A stretch of DNA of 64,000 nucleotides from contig NZ_JAPFRE010000016.1 of NCBI RefSeq assembly GCF_026183735.1, positions 157,985-221,984 of the forward strand, read 5' to 3'. Positions 21,035 to 30,709 of the stretch are shown here, piece after piece. The position numbers and the translations under genes were made by a program. Origin of the DNA: Alteromonas sp. ASW11-130. GTDB taxonomy: Bacteria; Pseudomonadota; Gammaproteobacteria; Enterobacterales; Alteromonadaceae. The notes under the pieces were generated by a model that was not told the DNA's origin, ran no database searches, and was given only the letters and a program-made list of their open reading frames with translations. Numbering within the stretch: the first letter of the stretch is position 1; each line of letters starts with the position of its first letter.

Positions 21035-22248
21035 GCTTAAATATCTCAGCGCTGCGTGAACAGTTTCCCATTTTAAAAACCCAAATTGACGGTAAGCCGC
21101 TGGTTTATCTTGATAACGCTGCCACAACGCAAAAGCCGCAAGTAGTCATCGATGCCTTGGTCGAGTATTACTCTACCTATAATGCTAACGTACATCGGGG
21201 GTCGCATTATTTGTCTGATGAAGCCACTCGTCGTTATGAAAACGCAAGAACATCGGTGGCAAATTTTATCAACGCCGCTGTAAAAGAAGAAGTTATTTGG
21301 ACCAGCGGTACAACAGAGTCGTTGAATATTATTGCGCATGGGTTGATGCAGCAGTTGGGAACCGGTGATCAAGTGGTGATCACCGAAATGGAACATCATG
21401 CTAATTTGGTTACCTGGCAGCAAGCGTGCATTAAAGCTGGAGCGAAGCTGGTGGTAATCCCCATTAATGAAGCGGGAGAGCTTGACTTGAGGGCGTATGA
21501 AAGCGCTCTAAACAGTGCTACAAAGTTGGTAGCTTTTCCTCATGTTTCCAATGCATTAGGCACAATTAATCCTATCGAAGAGCTTACCCTCATGGCTAAG
21601 AATGTCGGCGCATTAGTGTCTATAGATGGCGCGCAGGGTATTGCCCATGGTGGTGTAGATGTGCAAGCTATTGGGTGCGATTTTTATTCATTTTCTGGTC
21701 ACAAGCTGTTTGGCCCCACGGGTATTGGCTGCTTGTGGGGGCGCAAAGCGGTATTAGAAGATTGGCCGGTATGGCAAACTGGCGGCGAAATGATAGCCGA
21801 CGTAGAATATCAAAGCACCACTTTCGGCGCACTACCAAACCGTTTAGAAGCGGGTACGCCGAATATTTCGGGTGCAATTGGTATGGCTGCTGCGATTGAT
21901 TGGTTTGCCGATTTAGATCAACAGGCTGTTCAGACCCATGAAAAAGCCTTATTGGCTCGCGCCATTGAGCTGGCTGCAGATATGCCTGGTATGCGATTAA
22001 TAGGTACTGCGACGAACAAAGTCGGCATTATGAGCTTTTTATTAGAAGGCACTCATCCTGCTGATATAGGTTTTATTTTAGATCGCCAAGGTATTGCAAT
22101 TCGTACCGGAGACAACTGTGCACAACCGTTAATGAAGCGGTTAAAGATACCCGGGACTGCGCGCGCTTCGTTTTCCATTTATAACACTATTGAAGAAGTT
22201 GAAGCTTTTTTCATCGCGTTGAAAAAAGCGCAAACCATGCTGGCTTAA
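21031..22248 (+). CDS. sufS: SufS-type cysteine desulfurase
   Basis: Group II cysteine desulfurase that passes sulfur to SufE. The start at 21031 overlaps the sufD stop by four bases and gives 405 residues, close to E. coli SufS. Features: YLDNAATTQKP, WTSGTTESLN, EMEHHANLVTWQ, the PLP lysine in FSGHKLFGPTG (Lys225), and the catalytic Cys363 in RTGDNCAQP, where E. coli has a His-His before the Cys. It is the second cysteine desulfurase in this locus, alongside iscS. Confidence 0.95.
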   Translation: MSLNISALREQFPILKTQIDGKPLVYLDNAATTQKPQVVIDALVEYYSTYNANVHRGSHYLSDEATRRYENARTSVANFINAAVKEEVIWTSGTTESLNIIAHGLMQQLGTGDQVVITEMEHHANLVTWQQACIKAGAKLVVIPINEAGELDLRAYESALNSATKLVAFPHVSNALGTINPIEELTLMAKNVGALVSIDGAQGIAHGGVDVQAIGCDFYSFSGHKLFGPTGIGCLWGRKAVLEDWPVWQTGGEMIADVEYQSTTFGALPNRLEAGTPNISGAIGMAAAIDWFADLDQQAVQTHEKALLARAIELAADMPGMRLIGTATNKVGIMSFLLEGTHPADIGFILDRQGIAIRTGDNCAQPLMKRLKIPGTARASFSIYNTIEEVEAFFIALKKAQTMLA

Positions 22249-22258
22249 GGGAGGTAGT

Positions 22259-22615
22259 ATGTCTGTAGAAACATTTGTGCCGCCAACGTCGGTTATTACA
22301 CTAACCGATGCTGCGGTTAAACATTTCGAAAGTAAACTTAAAACACATCAAGATAAAATCGTCCGGCTATCTACTAAGGTAAGTGGATGCACGGGTTACG
22401 CCTACGTACTGGATCTCGCTGATTCAGCAAAGGCTGATGATGAAATATTGAGTGTTAATTCTAACTTGACCGTTGCCATTTCAAAAGATGCCTTGCCATT
22501 AGTAAAAAATACTGAAATTGATTACGTTATGGAAGGTGTTAACGGTGTAATCAAGTACAACAATCCAAATGTAGTTGATGAATGCGGTTGTGGTGAAAGT
22601 TTTAATATAAGCTGA
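22259..22615 (+). CDS. A-type Fe-S carrier (SufA/IscA family)
   Basis: HesB/IscA-family carrier of 118 residues that receives clusters from SufBCD and passes them to target proteins. The three conserved cysteines are present: one in VSGCTGYAY and two in DECGCGESF at the C-terminus. The middle loop departs from the usual GGCSGF form. Position in the operon suggests SufA function; ErpA or IscA-like roles cannot be excluded from sequence. Confidence 0.88.
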   Translation: MSVETFVPPTSVITLTDAAVKHFESKLKTHQDKIVRLSTKVSGCTGYAYVLDLADSAKADDEILSVNSNLTVAISKDALPLVKNTEIDYVMEGVNGVIKYNNPNVVDECGCGESFNIS

Positions 22616-22623
22616 GTTATTCA

Positions 22624-23154
22624 ATGCAGAAAATGGTCACTACTGAGCGCGAATGTACTGCGCGCTTAGTACCAGCAGGTAATATTGTAAAGATCCCTGA
22701 GGGAGAGTTCGTCAACATTACCCAGGATCTCGGTGGCAATTACACCGTCACCTGGCGTGGCAATATGTATCGTATAGATGGTACGGATGCGGATGCGATA
22801 GGGCGTAAACCGCAAGTACTGAACTTTTCTGCTACCGATGATAATACCATCGACGAAAAACAGGTGTGGGAAGCGCTAGAAACCATATTTGATCCCGAAA
22901 TTCCGATTAACTTAGTGTCGCTCGGTTTGATTTATAACGTGGCCATTGAGCAATCGACGAACACTGTTAACATTGACATGACACTCACTGCGCCGGGATG
23001 TGGTATGGGTCCGGTGTTGGTAGGTGATGTTGAATACCGAGTCGGGATGGTGCCTAACGTTGACAAAGTCAACGTAGAATTAGTGTTTGACCCGCCGTGG
23101 TCGCGGGATATGATGAGCGAAGAAGCTCAGCTTGAAGCGGGATTATTTTTTTAA
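22624..23154 (+). CDS. sufT: putative Fe-S assembly protein SufT
   Basis: SufT has an MIP18/DUF59 domain and helps Fe-S protein maturation, mainly under high demand. The 176-residue protein has an N-terminal extension with PAGNIVKIPEGEFVNITQDL, then the DUF59 core with IFDPEIPINLVSLGLIY and the conserved TLTAPGCGMGPVL around the single reactive Cys. It lies eight bases after the A-type carrier gene. Confidence 0.92.
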   Translation: MQKMVTTERECTARLVPAGNIVKIPEGEFVNITQDLGGNYTVTWRGNMYRIDGTDADAIGRKPQVLNFSATDDNTIDEKQVWEALETIFDPEIPINLVSLGLIYNVAIEQSTNTVNIDMTLTAPGCGMGPVLVGDVEYRVGMVPNVDKVNVELVFDPPWSRDMMSEEAQLEAGLFF

Positions 23155-23166
23155 AGAAGGTTACCC

Positions 23167-23580
23167 ATGCAGTTACCAAGTAGTCAGGAAATTATTGATG
23201 ATTTAGCCTTCTTTGATGATTGGGAGCAACGCTACCAATACATCATCGATTTGGGAAAAGCTCTACCCGGATTACCAGAAGAGGAACGCACAGCGGACCG
23301 CTTAGTTAAAGGCTGTCAAAGTCAGGTGTGGATGGTTGCACGAAGTAAGGATGGAAAATTACTGTTTGACGTGGACAGTGATGCGGTAATTGTACAAGGC
23401 CTTTTAGCGTTAGTTCTGGCGGCGTACAACGATAAAACGCCTGTACAGATCCTGGATTTCGATATCGACGCGTATTTTGAAGAACTGGATCTGGAACGGC
23501 ATATTACCCCAACCCGTGGGAATGGTTTGCGTGCTATCGTTGCGAAAATCAACGGGTTAGCCAGAAACGCCGTTCATTAG
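23167..23580 (+). CDS. sufE: sulfur acceptor protein SufE
   Basis: Accepts persulfide sulfur from SufS. The 137-residue protein has the family N-terminal LAFFDDWEQRYQYIIDLG, the acceptor Cys50 in VKGCQSQVW, and the C-terminal LTPTRGNGL-like segment HITPTRGNGLRAIV. It is the last gene of the suf operon; the ndk promoter follows within about 90 bases. Confidence 0.95.
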   Translation: MQLPSSQEIIDDLAFFDDWEQRYQYIIDLGKALPGLPEEERTADRLVKGCQSQVWMVARSKDGKLLFDVDSDAVIVQGLLALVLAAYNDKTPVQILDFDIDAYFEELDLERHITPTRGNGLRAIVAKINGLARNAVH

Positions 23581-23601
23581 TAGTTGATTGCGATTCCCCT
23601 C

Positions 23602-23630
23602 TGGTCAATTGAGTAAGAATTGCCTATAAT
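23602..23630 (+). promoter_or_regulatory. ndk promoter
   Basis: TATAAT at 23625-23630 is preceded at 17 bases by TGGTCA (23602-23607). A GC-rich discriminator TCGCGCCC follows, a feature often seen in growth-rate-responsive promoters. The ndk start codon is about 43 bases downstream with GGAG close to it. Confidence 0.6.
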
Positions 23631-23672
23631 TCGCGCCCAAATTTATTCGATTAGTTTACGGAGACAGAAAAG

Positions 23673-24104
23673 ATGGCTCTTGAGCGTACATTTTCTATTA
23701 TTAAGCCAGATGCGGTAGCAAAAAACGTTATTGGCGCAATCTACAACCGTTTTGAATCTGCCGGTTTGCGCATTGTTGCATCTAAAATGATTCACATGAG
23801 CAAAGAACAAGCCGAAGGCTTCTACGCAGAACACAAAGAGCGTCCTTTCTTTGGTGCACTGGTTGATTTCATGACATCGGGTCCAGTCATGGTGCAGGTT
23901 CTTGAAGGTGAGAATGCGGTTGTTAAAAATCGTGAAATCATGGGCGCAACTAACCCAGCGGAAGCGGCTGCGGGTACGTTACGTGCAGATTACGCAGTAT
24001 CTATTGACGAAAATGCAGTCCACGGTTCAGATGCGCCTGAATCTGCAGCACGTGAAATCGCGTATTTCTTCTCAGACGAAGAAATTTGCCCTCGCACACG
24101 TTAA
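23673..24104 (+). CDS. ndk: nucleoside diphosphate kinase
   Basis: Balances NTP pools by moving the terminal phosphate between nucleotides. The 143-residue protein is full length. The N-terminus [14 protein letters not shown] and the active-site segment NAVHGSD with His117 are intact. It marks the left end of the conserved ndk-rlmN-pilW-rodZ-ispG-hisS run and has its own promoter and terminator. Confidence 0.97.
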   Translation: MALERTFSIIKPDAVAKNVIGAIYNRFESAGLRIVASKMIHMSKEQAEGFYAEHKERPFFGALVDFMTSGPVMVQVLEGENAVVKNREIMGATNPAEAAAGTLRADYAVSIDENAVHGSDAPESAAREIAYFFSDEEICPRTR

Positions 24105-24128
24105 TCGTCTACTGACAGTTAACAAGGA

Positions 24129-24150
24129 AGGGAGCTGACGCTCCCTTTTT
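24129..24150 (+). terminator. terminator after ndk
   Basis: A 7-bp stem AGGGAGC/GCTCCCT with loop TGAC, followed by a run of T. It lies 25 bases after the ndk stop and separates ndk from rlmN. Confidence 0.9.
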
Positions 24151-24207
24151 GCGTACTAGGCTTGGTAACAGGCTATTTTATTAAGTGTTATTTTTAAAGG
24201 TCAAATC

Positions 24208-25326
24208 ATGACAAAAACAAACCTGCTAAATCTCAATCGCACAATGATGCGTGAGTTTTTTAATGAGATTGGCGAAAAGCCGTTCCGCGCCGATCAGGTG
24301 ATGAAATGGATCTATCAGCAGGGGGTTAGTGACTTTGCCGAAATGAGTAACCTTAATAAAGGACTACGTGAAAAACTTGAAGAGCACTGTGAAATTGTCG
24401 CTCCGGAAATTGCATATTTTCAAGAAGCCAGTGACGGTACAATCAAATTCGCTTTGGCCCTAGCGGGGGGGCAGGAAGTTGAATCGGTCTGGATACCAGA
24501 GAGTGATCGCGCAACATTGTGCGTATCATCTCAGGTTGGCTGTGCACTTGAATGCACGTTCTGTTCAACAGCCCAACAAGGCTTTAACCGAAACTTAAGT
24601 GTTAGCGAAATTATTGGTCAGGTTTGGCGGGTAGCTACTCATCTGGGATTATCAAAAGACACCAGCAAGCGCCCTATTACCAACGTTGTGATGATGGGGA
24701 TGGGTGAACCGTTACTCAACCTCAAAAACGTAGTCCCAGCGATGGATTTAATGTTGGATGATTTTGGCTTCGGTTTGTCCAAACGTCGGGTAACGTTAAG
24801 TACATCCGGTGTGGTGCCAGCGCTCGATAAACTTGGTGACCAAATCGATGTTGCACTCGCCATTTCTCTCCATGCTCCTAATGACGAGTTGCGTGATGAA
24901 ATTGTGCCAGTAAATAAGAAGTACAACATTCAGGAGTTCTTAGCTGGAGTTCGTCGTTACTTATCTAAATCAAAGGCCAATCAGGGCAAAGTAACCGTCG
25001 AGTATGTGATGCTTTCTCACATCAATGACAGTACGGATCAAGCTCATGAGCTTGCTAAGGTATTGCAAGAAACGCCTAGCAAAATTAATCTTATTCCTTT
25101 TAATCCATATCCAGGTTCTCCTTATACCTGCTCGAGTAATTCGCGAATTGATCGTTTTGCTAAAGTGTTGATGGAATATGGGTATACTGTGGTAGTGCGT
25201 AAAACACGCGGTGACGATATTGATGCAGCGTGTGGTCAATTAGTGGGTGATGTTGTAGATCGTACTAAAAGAATGTTAAAAAAGCAGATGAAGGGCGAAG
25301 CCATTTCGGTAAAAATGAGCTCATAA
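24208..25326 (+). CDS. rlmN: dual-specificity 23S rRNA/tRNA adenine-C2 methyltransferase RlmN
   Basis: Radical SAM enzyme that methylates A2503 of 23S rRNA and A37 of some tRNAs. The cluster motif CALECTFC gives Cys112, Cys116 and Cys119. The GMGEPLLN motif and the resolving Cys342 in DIDAACGQL are present, so the dual-cysteine mechanism is intact. The 372-residue length is normal. Twenty-two bases separate it from pilW. Confidence 0.96.
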   Translation: MTKTNLLNLNRTMMREFFNEIGEKPFRADQVMKWIYQQGVSDFAEMSNLNKGLREKLEEHCEIVAPEIAYFQEASDGTIKFALALAGGQEVESVWIPESDRATLCVSSQVGCALECTFCSTAQQGFNRNLSVSEIIGQVWRVATHLGLSKDTSKRPITNVVMMGMGEPLLNLKNVVPAMDLMLDDFGFGLSKRRVTLSTSGVVPALDKLGDQIDVALAISLHAPNDELRDEIVPVNKKYNIQEFLAGVRRYLSKSKANQGKVTVEYVMLSHINDSTDQAHELAKVLQETPSKINLIPFNPYPGSPYTCSSNSRIDRFAKVLMEYGYTVVVRKTRGDDIDAACGQLVGDVVDRTKRMLKKQMKGEAISVKMSS

Positions 25327-25348
25327 CGATAACAAGAGTGAATAGCGC

Positions 25349-26506
25349 ATGCGCAAAGTTGTTTTAGCTTTAGTCTTAATAGTAACAGGATGTGTAAGCC
25401 AAACTCAGCCAGGCGACTATATTGGCGACGAGTTTGATCAGGAAAGAGCGGCTAAAACGCGTATTTCGCTAGGTCTGACCTATTTGAAAAATGGTAATTA
25501 CTCTCAAGCGAAAGCCAATCTTGATCAAGCATTGCAATATGCTCCGAGGCTAGCGGATACGCATTACTCGCTTGCGTATTATTATCAACTGGTAGGTGAA
25601 ACCCAACGCGCGGATGAATCATATTCAAATGCGCTGCAATTAGCTCCGCGTAATGCAGATATCGCAAACAGTTACGGTGCCTTTCTTTGCCAACTTAAGC
25701 GATACGAGGACGCAAATGAATACTTCGAAAGTGCGTTGAATAATCGCCAATATGCTAACGCGGCAGAGACCTACGAAAATATGGCACTTTGTGCGCAGGA
25801 ACAAGGGCGCACAGAAGCGGCTGTTGCCTATTTGCAAAGTGCTCTGAATCATCAACCTTCCCGGGCTAAAAGCCTGTTTTTACTCACTGAACTTTATATT
25901 GACAACGCGCAGTGGGCAAAAGCTAGAGCCAGCTTGCGCAAATATGAACGGGTAGCGCGGGTATCAGCTGAATCGCTATGGTTGCAGGTTAAGGTGGCAG
26001 AAGGGCTAAAAGATTATCATACCGCAAAGGGTTATGGAGACATGCTAATGACTATGTTTCCACAAAGTGCGCAAGCGAAAGTCTATAAAGAGCAAAAGGA
26101 TAACTGGGTAAGGCCCCAAATAGAAGTCACCCGTAAAAAGACCTCTTCAAAACTTAATGATTTGGTCAACGAATCTGAAACCAATCATTCAGAGGAAACA
26201 CAAAGGGACGTTGCTCAATCGGAGATGAAAGAGCCTAAAACTGAAAAAGCAGTTGAAACCGAAGACACGTCTATCGAATCGGTGAGGAATCAAACGGTAC
26301 CCTTACAAGATAAACCTGAAAATACACTTTCGCAAAAAAATCCGCCTTTCCATATTGTTCAGACTAAGGAAAATCTGTACCGTATTTCACTGTTGTATAA
26401 TTTGAAAATGTCTACACTTCAAAAGTGGAATCAACTCGACGATTCAGCTGTTCTCAAAACGGGCACGCGTTTATGGTTAGTTCCACCAGAACAACAACAC
26501 CAATAA
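25349..26506 (+). CDS. pilW: type IV pilus biogenesis lipoprotein PilW with C-terminal LysM-like domain
   Basis: Outer-membrane lipoprotein (PilF/PilW) that assists PilQ secretin assembly. The lipobox LIVTGC gives a lipidated Cys near residue 13. TPR repeats fill roughly residues 30-250 (TYLKNGNYSQAKANLDQAL, YYQLVGETQRADESYSNAL). A long, charged, low-complexity linker follows. The C-terminal 45 residues (FHIVQTKENLYRISLLYNL... NQLDDSAVLKTGTRLWLVPP) read as a LysM peptidoglycan-binding repeat. At 385 residues it is longer than Pseudomonas PilF (about 250), owing to linker and LysM. Position between rlmN and rodZ is the standard one. Confidence 0.9.
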   Translation: MRKVVLALVLIVTGCVSQTQPGDYIGDEFDQERAAKTRISLGLTYLKNGNYSQAKANLDQALQYAPRLADTHYSLAYYYQLVGETQRADESYSNALQLAPRNADIANSYGAFLCQLKRYEDANEYFESALNNRQYANAAETYENMALCAQEQGRTEAAVAYLQSALNHQPSRAKSLFLLTELYIDNAQWAKARASLRKYERVARVSAESLWLQVKVAEGLKDYHTAKGYGDMLMTMFPQSAQAKVYKEQKDNWVRPQIEVTRKKTSSKLNDLVNESETNHSEETQRDVAQSEMKEPKTEKAVETEDTSIESVRNQTVPLQDKPENTLSQKNPPFHIVQTKENLYRISLLYNLKMSTLQKWNQLDDSAVLKTGTRLWLVPPEQQHQ

Positions 26507-26519
26507 TTAAGTAGGGCTT

Positions 26520-27494
26520 ATGGAAATAGAAGAACAACAAGAACAAGACAAGCCATCTCGTCCCAGTCCCGGTATGATGCTTAAATCTGCACGGGAACAG
26601 CAAGGTTTGAGTCAACAGGACATTGCTGACAAGTTGTTCATTAAACCGCAAAGCGTAGACGACATTGAGAACGATAAAGTTGATCCACGAATATCCATAA
26701 CCTTTACCAAAGGTTATGTGAAAATGTACGCTAAACATGTTGGTCTTGATGATAAAGCTGTGATCGCTGAATTTGAAAAACTACATGCAGCGCCGGCACC
26801 TCAAGCCCATTTTCAAAGTTTTTCAAAAAAAGTGAACAAACAGGCCCATGATGATCGCTGGATGATGGTAACGTACGTTATCTTGTTCCTAATTATTGCT
26901 GGTGTAGTAGGGTGGTGGTATCAGCAATCTAACGATGATTCACTGATTGAAGATGCTAATCAAACCCTGTCGGTTCCTCCTACCGACAGTGAAGAAACGT
27001 TCCAACAGATACCGATCAATGAAGACACGTTTAATCGGCAATCTGATACTCTCCAAAATTCGACCGAGCAGAGTATTGAAGCGGCCCAAGATAATACCAC
27101 ACAGATTACCCAAGACAGGTTTCCCCTGCCTGATGAAAAGGAGTCTGAAAACAGCAATGTAGACGTGGCCGATAGACAGGATAACCCTCGGCAAAACAGT
27201 GGCGTTACAGAGGATGATAGCAAAGAATTAGCGGAACAAACGGAAACTGGAAAAACGGCATCATTAGAATTTACCTTTGGCGAGGATTGTTGGGTAAATA
27301 TTAAAGATTCTACAGGGGAAGCGATAGCGTATGGGGTTAAAGACGCTGGCCGTGTTATGACAGTTAACGGTATCCCCCCATTTGATATCACATTAGGTGC
27401 TCCAGATGAGGTGAGTATCAGGTATAATGGCGAGCCCGTAGACATTTCTTTTTATCAGAATGGTCGCACGGCCCGTATTAAGTTACCTTACTAG
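26520..27494 (+). CDS. rodZ: cytoskeleton protein RodZ
   Basis: Membrane protein that links MreB filaments to the cell-wall machinery. The 324-residue protein has the N-terminal helix-turn-helix ([20 protein letters not shown]), one membrane helix near residues 118-137 ([18 protein letters not shown]), an acidic low-complexity linker, and the C-terminal DUF4115 domain ([17 protein letters not shown]). It is 13 bases after pilW and 8 bases before ispG. Confidence 0.95.
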   Translation: MEIEEQQEQDKPSRPSPGMMLKSAREQQGLSQQDIADKLFIKPQSVDDIENDKVDPRISITFTKGYVKMYAKHVGLDDKAVIAEFEKLHAAPAPQAHFQSFSKKVNKQAHDDRWMMVTYVILFLIIAGVVGWWYQQSNDDSLIEDANQTLSVPPTDSEETFQQIPINEDTFNRQSDTLQNSTEQSIEAAQDNTTQITQDRFPLPDEKESENSNVDVADRQDNPRQNSGVTEDDSKELAEQTETGKTASLEFTFGEDCWVNIKDSTGEAIAYGVKDAGRVMTVNGIPPFDITLGAPDEVSIRYNGEPVDISFYQNGRTARIKLPY

Positions 27495-27502
27495 GAATTT
27501 TC

Positions 27503-28621
27503 ATGTTCGCAGAAAGTCCCATTAAACGTCGTCAATCGACTCGAATTTATGTTGGCAATGTACCTATTGGTGATGGTGCCCCTATCGCCGTTCAGTCCAT
27601 GACCAATACCCAAACTACTGATGTTGAAGCCACCGTCAGTCAGATTAAGCGTATTCAGGCTGTTGGTGGTGAGCTGGTCCGGGTATCAGTTCCTACTATG
27701 GATGCGGCAGAAGCTTTTAAACTTATCCGACAACAAGTTTCCATACCCGTCATTGCGGATATTCATTTTGATTACCGTATTGCCTTAAAAGTGGCTGAAT
27801 ACGGGGCGGACTGTCTTCGCATCAATCCAGGTAACATCGGCAATATTGAACGGGTAAGAGCTGTAGTCGATTGTGCTAAAGATAAAAAAATTCCTATCCG
27901 GATAGGGGTAAACGGGGGGTCCCTGGAGCGCGACCTACAGGAAAAATATGGCGAACCTACTCCTGAAGCATTAGTTGAATCAGCTATGCGCCATGTAGAT
28001 ATTCTGGATAAGTTAAATTTCGATCAATTCAAAGTCAGTGTTAAAGCTTCAGACGTATTTTTAGCCGTAGGCGCGTACCGTCGGTTAGCCAAAGAAATTA
28101 ATCAGCCCTTGCATCTTGGCATAACTGAAGCAGGGGGACTACGTGCAGGATCTGTGAAAAGTTCTGTCGGTTTGGGTATGCTGCTCGCAGAAGGAATAGG
28201 CGATACCCTACGTATCTCACTTGCAGCCGACCCGGTGGAAGAAATAAAAGTGGGTTTTGATATTTTAAAATCCCTTCGTATTCGCGCACGTGGTATCAAT
28301 TTTATTGCTTGTCCCAGCTGTTCGCGACAAGAGTTCGATGTTATCGGCACGGTAAACGCGCTGGAGCAAAGGTTGGAAGATATTCTAACTCCAATGGACG
28401 TTTCCATAATTGGTTGTGTAGTTAATGGGCCTGGCGAAGCAGAAGTGTCTGATTTAGGTTTGACAGGTGCGCGAAACATGAGCGGCTTCTATTTGGACGG
28501 CAAACGTCAGCGAGAACGTCTAGCCAATGATGATCTCGTCGACCAACTGGAAAAGCGTATTCGCGCTAAGGCCGCGCAATTAAACGAAAACAATAAAATA
28601 CCCGTTGAAGTTAAAGAGTAG
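27503..28621 (+). CDS. ispG: 4-hydroxy-3-methylbut-2-enyl diphosphate synthase IspG
   Basis: [4Fe-4S] enzyme of the MEP isoprenoid pathway that makes HMBPP. The 372-residue protein has cluster ligands Cys270 and Cys273 in [10 protein letters not shown] and Cys305 in [11 protein letters not shown], with the same numbering as E. coli. The TIM-barrel N-terminus begins with the family pattern [15 protein letters not shown]. It ends before a terminator in front of hisS. Confidence 0.97.
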   Translation: MFAESPIKRRQSTRIYVGNVPIGDGAPIAVQSMTNTQTTDVEATVSQIKRIQAVGGELVRVSVPTMDAAEAFKLIRQQVSIPVIADIHFDYRIALKVAEYGADCLRINPGNIGNIERVRAVVDCAKDKKIPIRIGVNGGSLERDLQEKYGEPTPEALVESAMRHVDILDKLNFDQFKVSVKASDVFLAVGAYRRLAKEINQPLHLGITEAGGLRAGSVKSSVGLGMLLAEGIGDTLRISLAADPVEEIKVGFDILKSLRIRARGINFIACPSCSRQEFDVIGTVNALEQRLEDILTPMDVSIIGCVVNGPGEAEVSDLGLTGARNMSGFYLDGKRQRERLANDDLVDQLEKRIRAKAAQLNENNKIPVEVKE

Positions 28622-28666
28622 AAAATTAGGTGCACTGTGGTAATGCAGTGATTGTTGTTTAAACGT

Positions 28667-28691
28667 AAAGCCCCTATAATACGGGGCTTTT
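28667..28691 (+). terminator. terminator between ispG and hisS
   Basis: Stem AAAGCCCC/GGGGCTTT (8 bp) with an 8-base AT-rich loop and a short T run. It may act as a partial terminator, since hisS starts 24 bases downstream. The loop contains TATAAT, which could also serve as a -10 element. Confidence 0.7.
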
Positions 28692-28714
28692 ATTTGTCAG
28701 TATGAGAGTGCAAG

Positions 28715-29998
28715 GTGGCTAAAACCATTCAAGCGATTCGCGGCATGAACGATTGCTTGCCGCAAATGTCAGGTGCATGGAACCGCGTCGAAGAGACAAT
28801 CCGTCAGGTTGTCGCCAATTACGGTTATCAGGAGATACGCACTCCAATTGTAGAAAGCACTGACTTATTTAAACGATCTATTGGTGAAGTTACTGATATC
28901 GTTGAAAAAGAAATGTATACCTTTGAAGATCGCAACGGTGATAGCCTGACCCTGCGACCTGAAGGTACGGCAAGTTGTGTCCGAGCGGGTAACGAGCACG
29001 GTTTGTTCTATAACCAGCAGCAACGTCTGTGGTATATGGGACCGATGTTCAGACATGAGCGGCCTCAGAAAGGTCGCTATCGACAGTTCCATCAATTTGG
29101 TGTAGAGGTCTATGGGTTAGACGGGCCAGATATTGACGTAGAAGTGATATTGCTCAGCGCCAGGTTGTGGAAAGTTTTTGGCATGTCCGAGCATGTTAAG
29201 TTGCAGATAAATTCGCTGGGCTCTAATGAAGCCCGTCAAGCATATCGCGATGCCTTGGTAGCGTTTTTAACAAAACACGAAGATAAGCTTGACGAAGATA
29301 GCCGTCGCCGTATGACGACAAATCCATTAAGGGTTTTGGATAGCAAAAATCCCCAAGTACAATCGGTTTTAGCGGATGCGCCCTCGTTGCTTGATTGCCT
29401 TGATGTGGACTCGAAAGAACATTTTTCACAATTGTGTGAACGATTAAGCCAGGCGGGTATCCAATACGAGGTTAACCCACGCTTGGTACGCGGCCTAGAT
29501 TATTATAACCGTACTGTTTTTGAGTGGGTAACTGATAGCTTGGGGGCTCAGGGGACGGTATGTGCAGGCGGTCGTTATGATGGTCTGGTTGAGCAGCTTG
29601 GTGGTAAACCCTCGCCAGCCGTAGGGTTTGCCTTGGGTCTTGAGCGATTGGTGTTATTGCTTGAAACGTTGCAAGGGAGCGCGTTCGAACACGCTGCGGC
29701 AGATGTTTATGTTTGTGCGTTAGGTCAGGAAGCGGAAGCGACCGCATTAAACCTGGCCGAATCGTTGCGAGACGAGCTACCTCAGTGCAAGTTGATGATG
29801 CATTGCGGCGGTGGAAATATGAAAAAGCAACTTAAACGTGCTGATAAGTCGGGGGCGAAAGTAGCCTTGATTCTGGGAAGTGAGGAAATCACTAATCGTA
29901 CGGCAACACTTAAACCACTTAGATTAGAACAATCTCAACAAACCGTGGAGTTCGATAATTTGGCGGCTACAATCGCCACCCTTATCGAAGTTAAATAA
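28715..29998 (+). CDS. hisS: histidyl-tRNA synthetase
   Basis: Class II aminoacyl-tRNA synthetase. The 427-residue protein has the N-terminal [10 protein letters not shown], motif 2 region [20 protein letters not shown], the histidine-A motif [15 protein letters not shown] and motif 3 [11 protein letters not shown]. It starts at a GTG, which gives the expected N-terminus [10 protein letters not shown]. It is followed by yfgM and bamB, as in other gammaproteobacteria. Confidence 0.96.
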   Translation: MAKTIQAIRGMNDCLPQMSGAWNRVEETIRQVVANYGYQEIRTPIVESTDLFKRSIGEVTDIVEKEMYTFEDRNGDSLTLRPEGTASCVRAGNEHGLFYNQQQRLWYMGPMFRHERPQKGRYRQFHQFGVEVYGLDGPDIDVEVILLSARLWKVFGMSEHVKLQINSLGSNEARQAYRDALVAFLTKHEDKLDEDSRRRMTTNPLRVLDSKNPQVQSVLADAPSLLDCLDVDSKEHFSQLCERLSQAGIQYEVNPRLVRGLDYYNRTVFEWVTDSLGAQGTVCAGGRYDGLVEQLGGKPSPAVGFALGLERLVLLLETLQGSAFEHAAADVYVCALGQEAEATALNLAESLRDELPQCKLMMHCGGGNMKKQLKRADKSGAKVALILGSEEITNRTATLKPLRLEQSQQTVEFDNLAATIATLIEVK

Positions 29999-30071
29999 TT
30001 TTATGTTATACCCCTGCTAATATGTCGCCAGGGGATGACAATACGTGAATTAATGCATTAGAGGTAAAAAG

Positions 30072-30695
30072 ATGGAACAGTACGCCACCGAAGAACAACA
30101 AGTAGAGGCGATTAAAAAATTCTGGAAAGAAAACGGCATAGCAATCGTAGTCGGAGCAGTGATTGGTTTAGGCGGTTTATGGGGTTGGCGTTATTATAGT
30201 GATAGTCAGCTTGCTGCAAAAGAGGAAGCGTCTGCTGCTTATCAAAAAGTAGTAGAAGCCCAGGATGATATACAAAGTACAGAACAGCTGGATACCTTTA
30301 TTCAAAATAATGCAGATTCAGGCTATGCGAATATTGCTGGACTAGTGGCAGCGCAGAAAGCCGTTGATGCGAATGATTTTTCTGAAGCTGAAGAGCAACT
30401 ACAAAGGGTCGTAAATGAAGCCGACGATGCTAACTTAGCTGCGGTAGCTTCAATCAGATTAGCCCGAGTGCAGTTGGAAATGGGAAAAACCGAAGATGCT
30501 CTGGCGTCTTTGGATAAAGTAAACTTAGATAGTTTTGCTGCCCAAGTTGATGAAATTAAAGGGGATGTCTACGCACGTCAGGGTGATGTAGAAAAAGCGA
30601 AAGAAGCATACACTCGCGCACTAGCTGCCGCAGGGAATAACCCTTTGATTCAAATAAAACTGGATAATCTTTCGGTTGCTGGTAACGCAGAATAA
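30072..30695 (+). CDS. yfgM: YfgM family ancillary SecYEG translocon protein
   Basis: Inner-membrane protein with a short cytoplasmic N-terminus (EEQQVEAIKKFWKENG), one membrane helix (about residues 24-41, IAIVVGAVIGLGGLWGW) and a periplasmic TPR-like domain. In E. coli it binds PpiD at the translocon. The 207-residue length is typical. It overlaps no neighbour but lies 14 bases before bamB, in the usual hisS-yfgM-bamB-der order. Confidence 0.92.
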   Translation: MEQYATEEQQVEAIKKFWKENGIAIVVGAVIGLGGLWGWRYYSDSQLAAKEEASAAYQKVVEAQDDIQSTEQLDTFIQNNADSGYANIAGLVAAQKAVDANDFSEAEEQLQRVVNEADDANLAAVASIRLARVQLEMGKTEDALASLDKVNLDSFAAQVDEIKGDVYARQGDVEKAKEAYTRALAAAGNNPLIQIKLDNLSVAGNAE

Positions 30696-30709
30696 AAGAG
30701 GCGGTCTTC

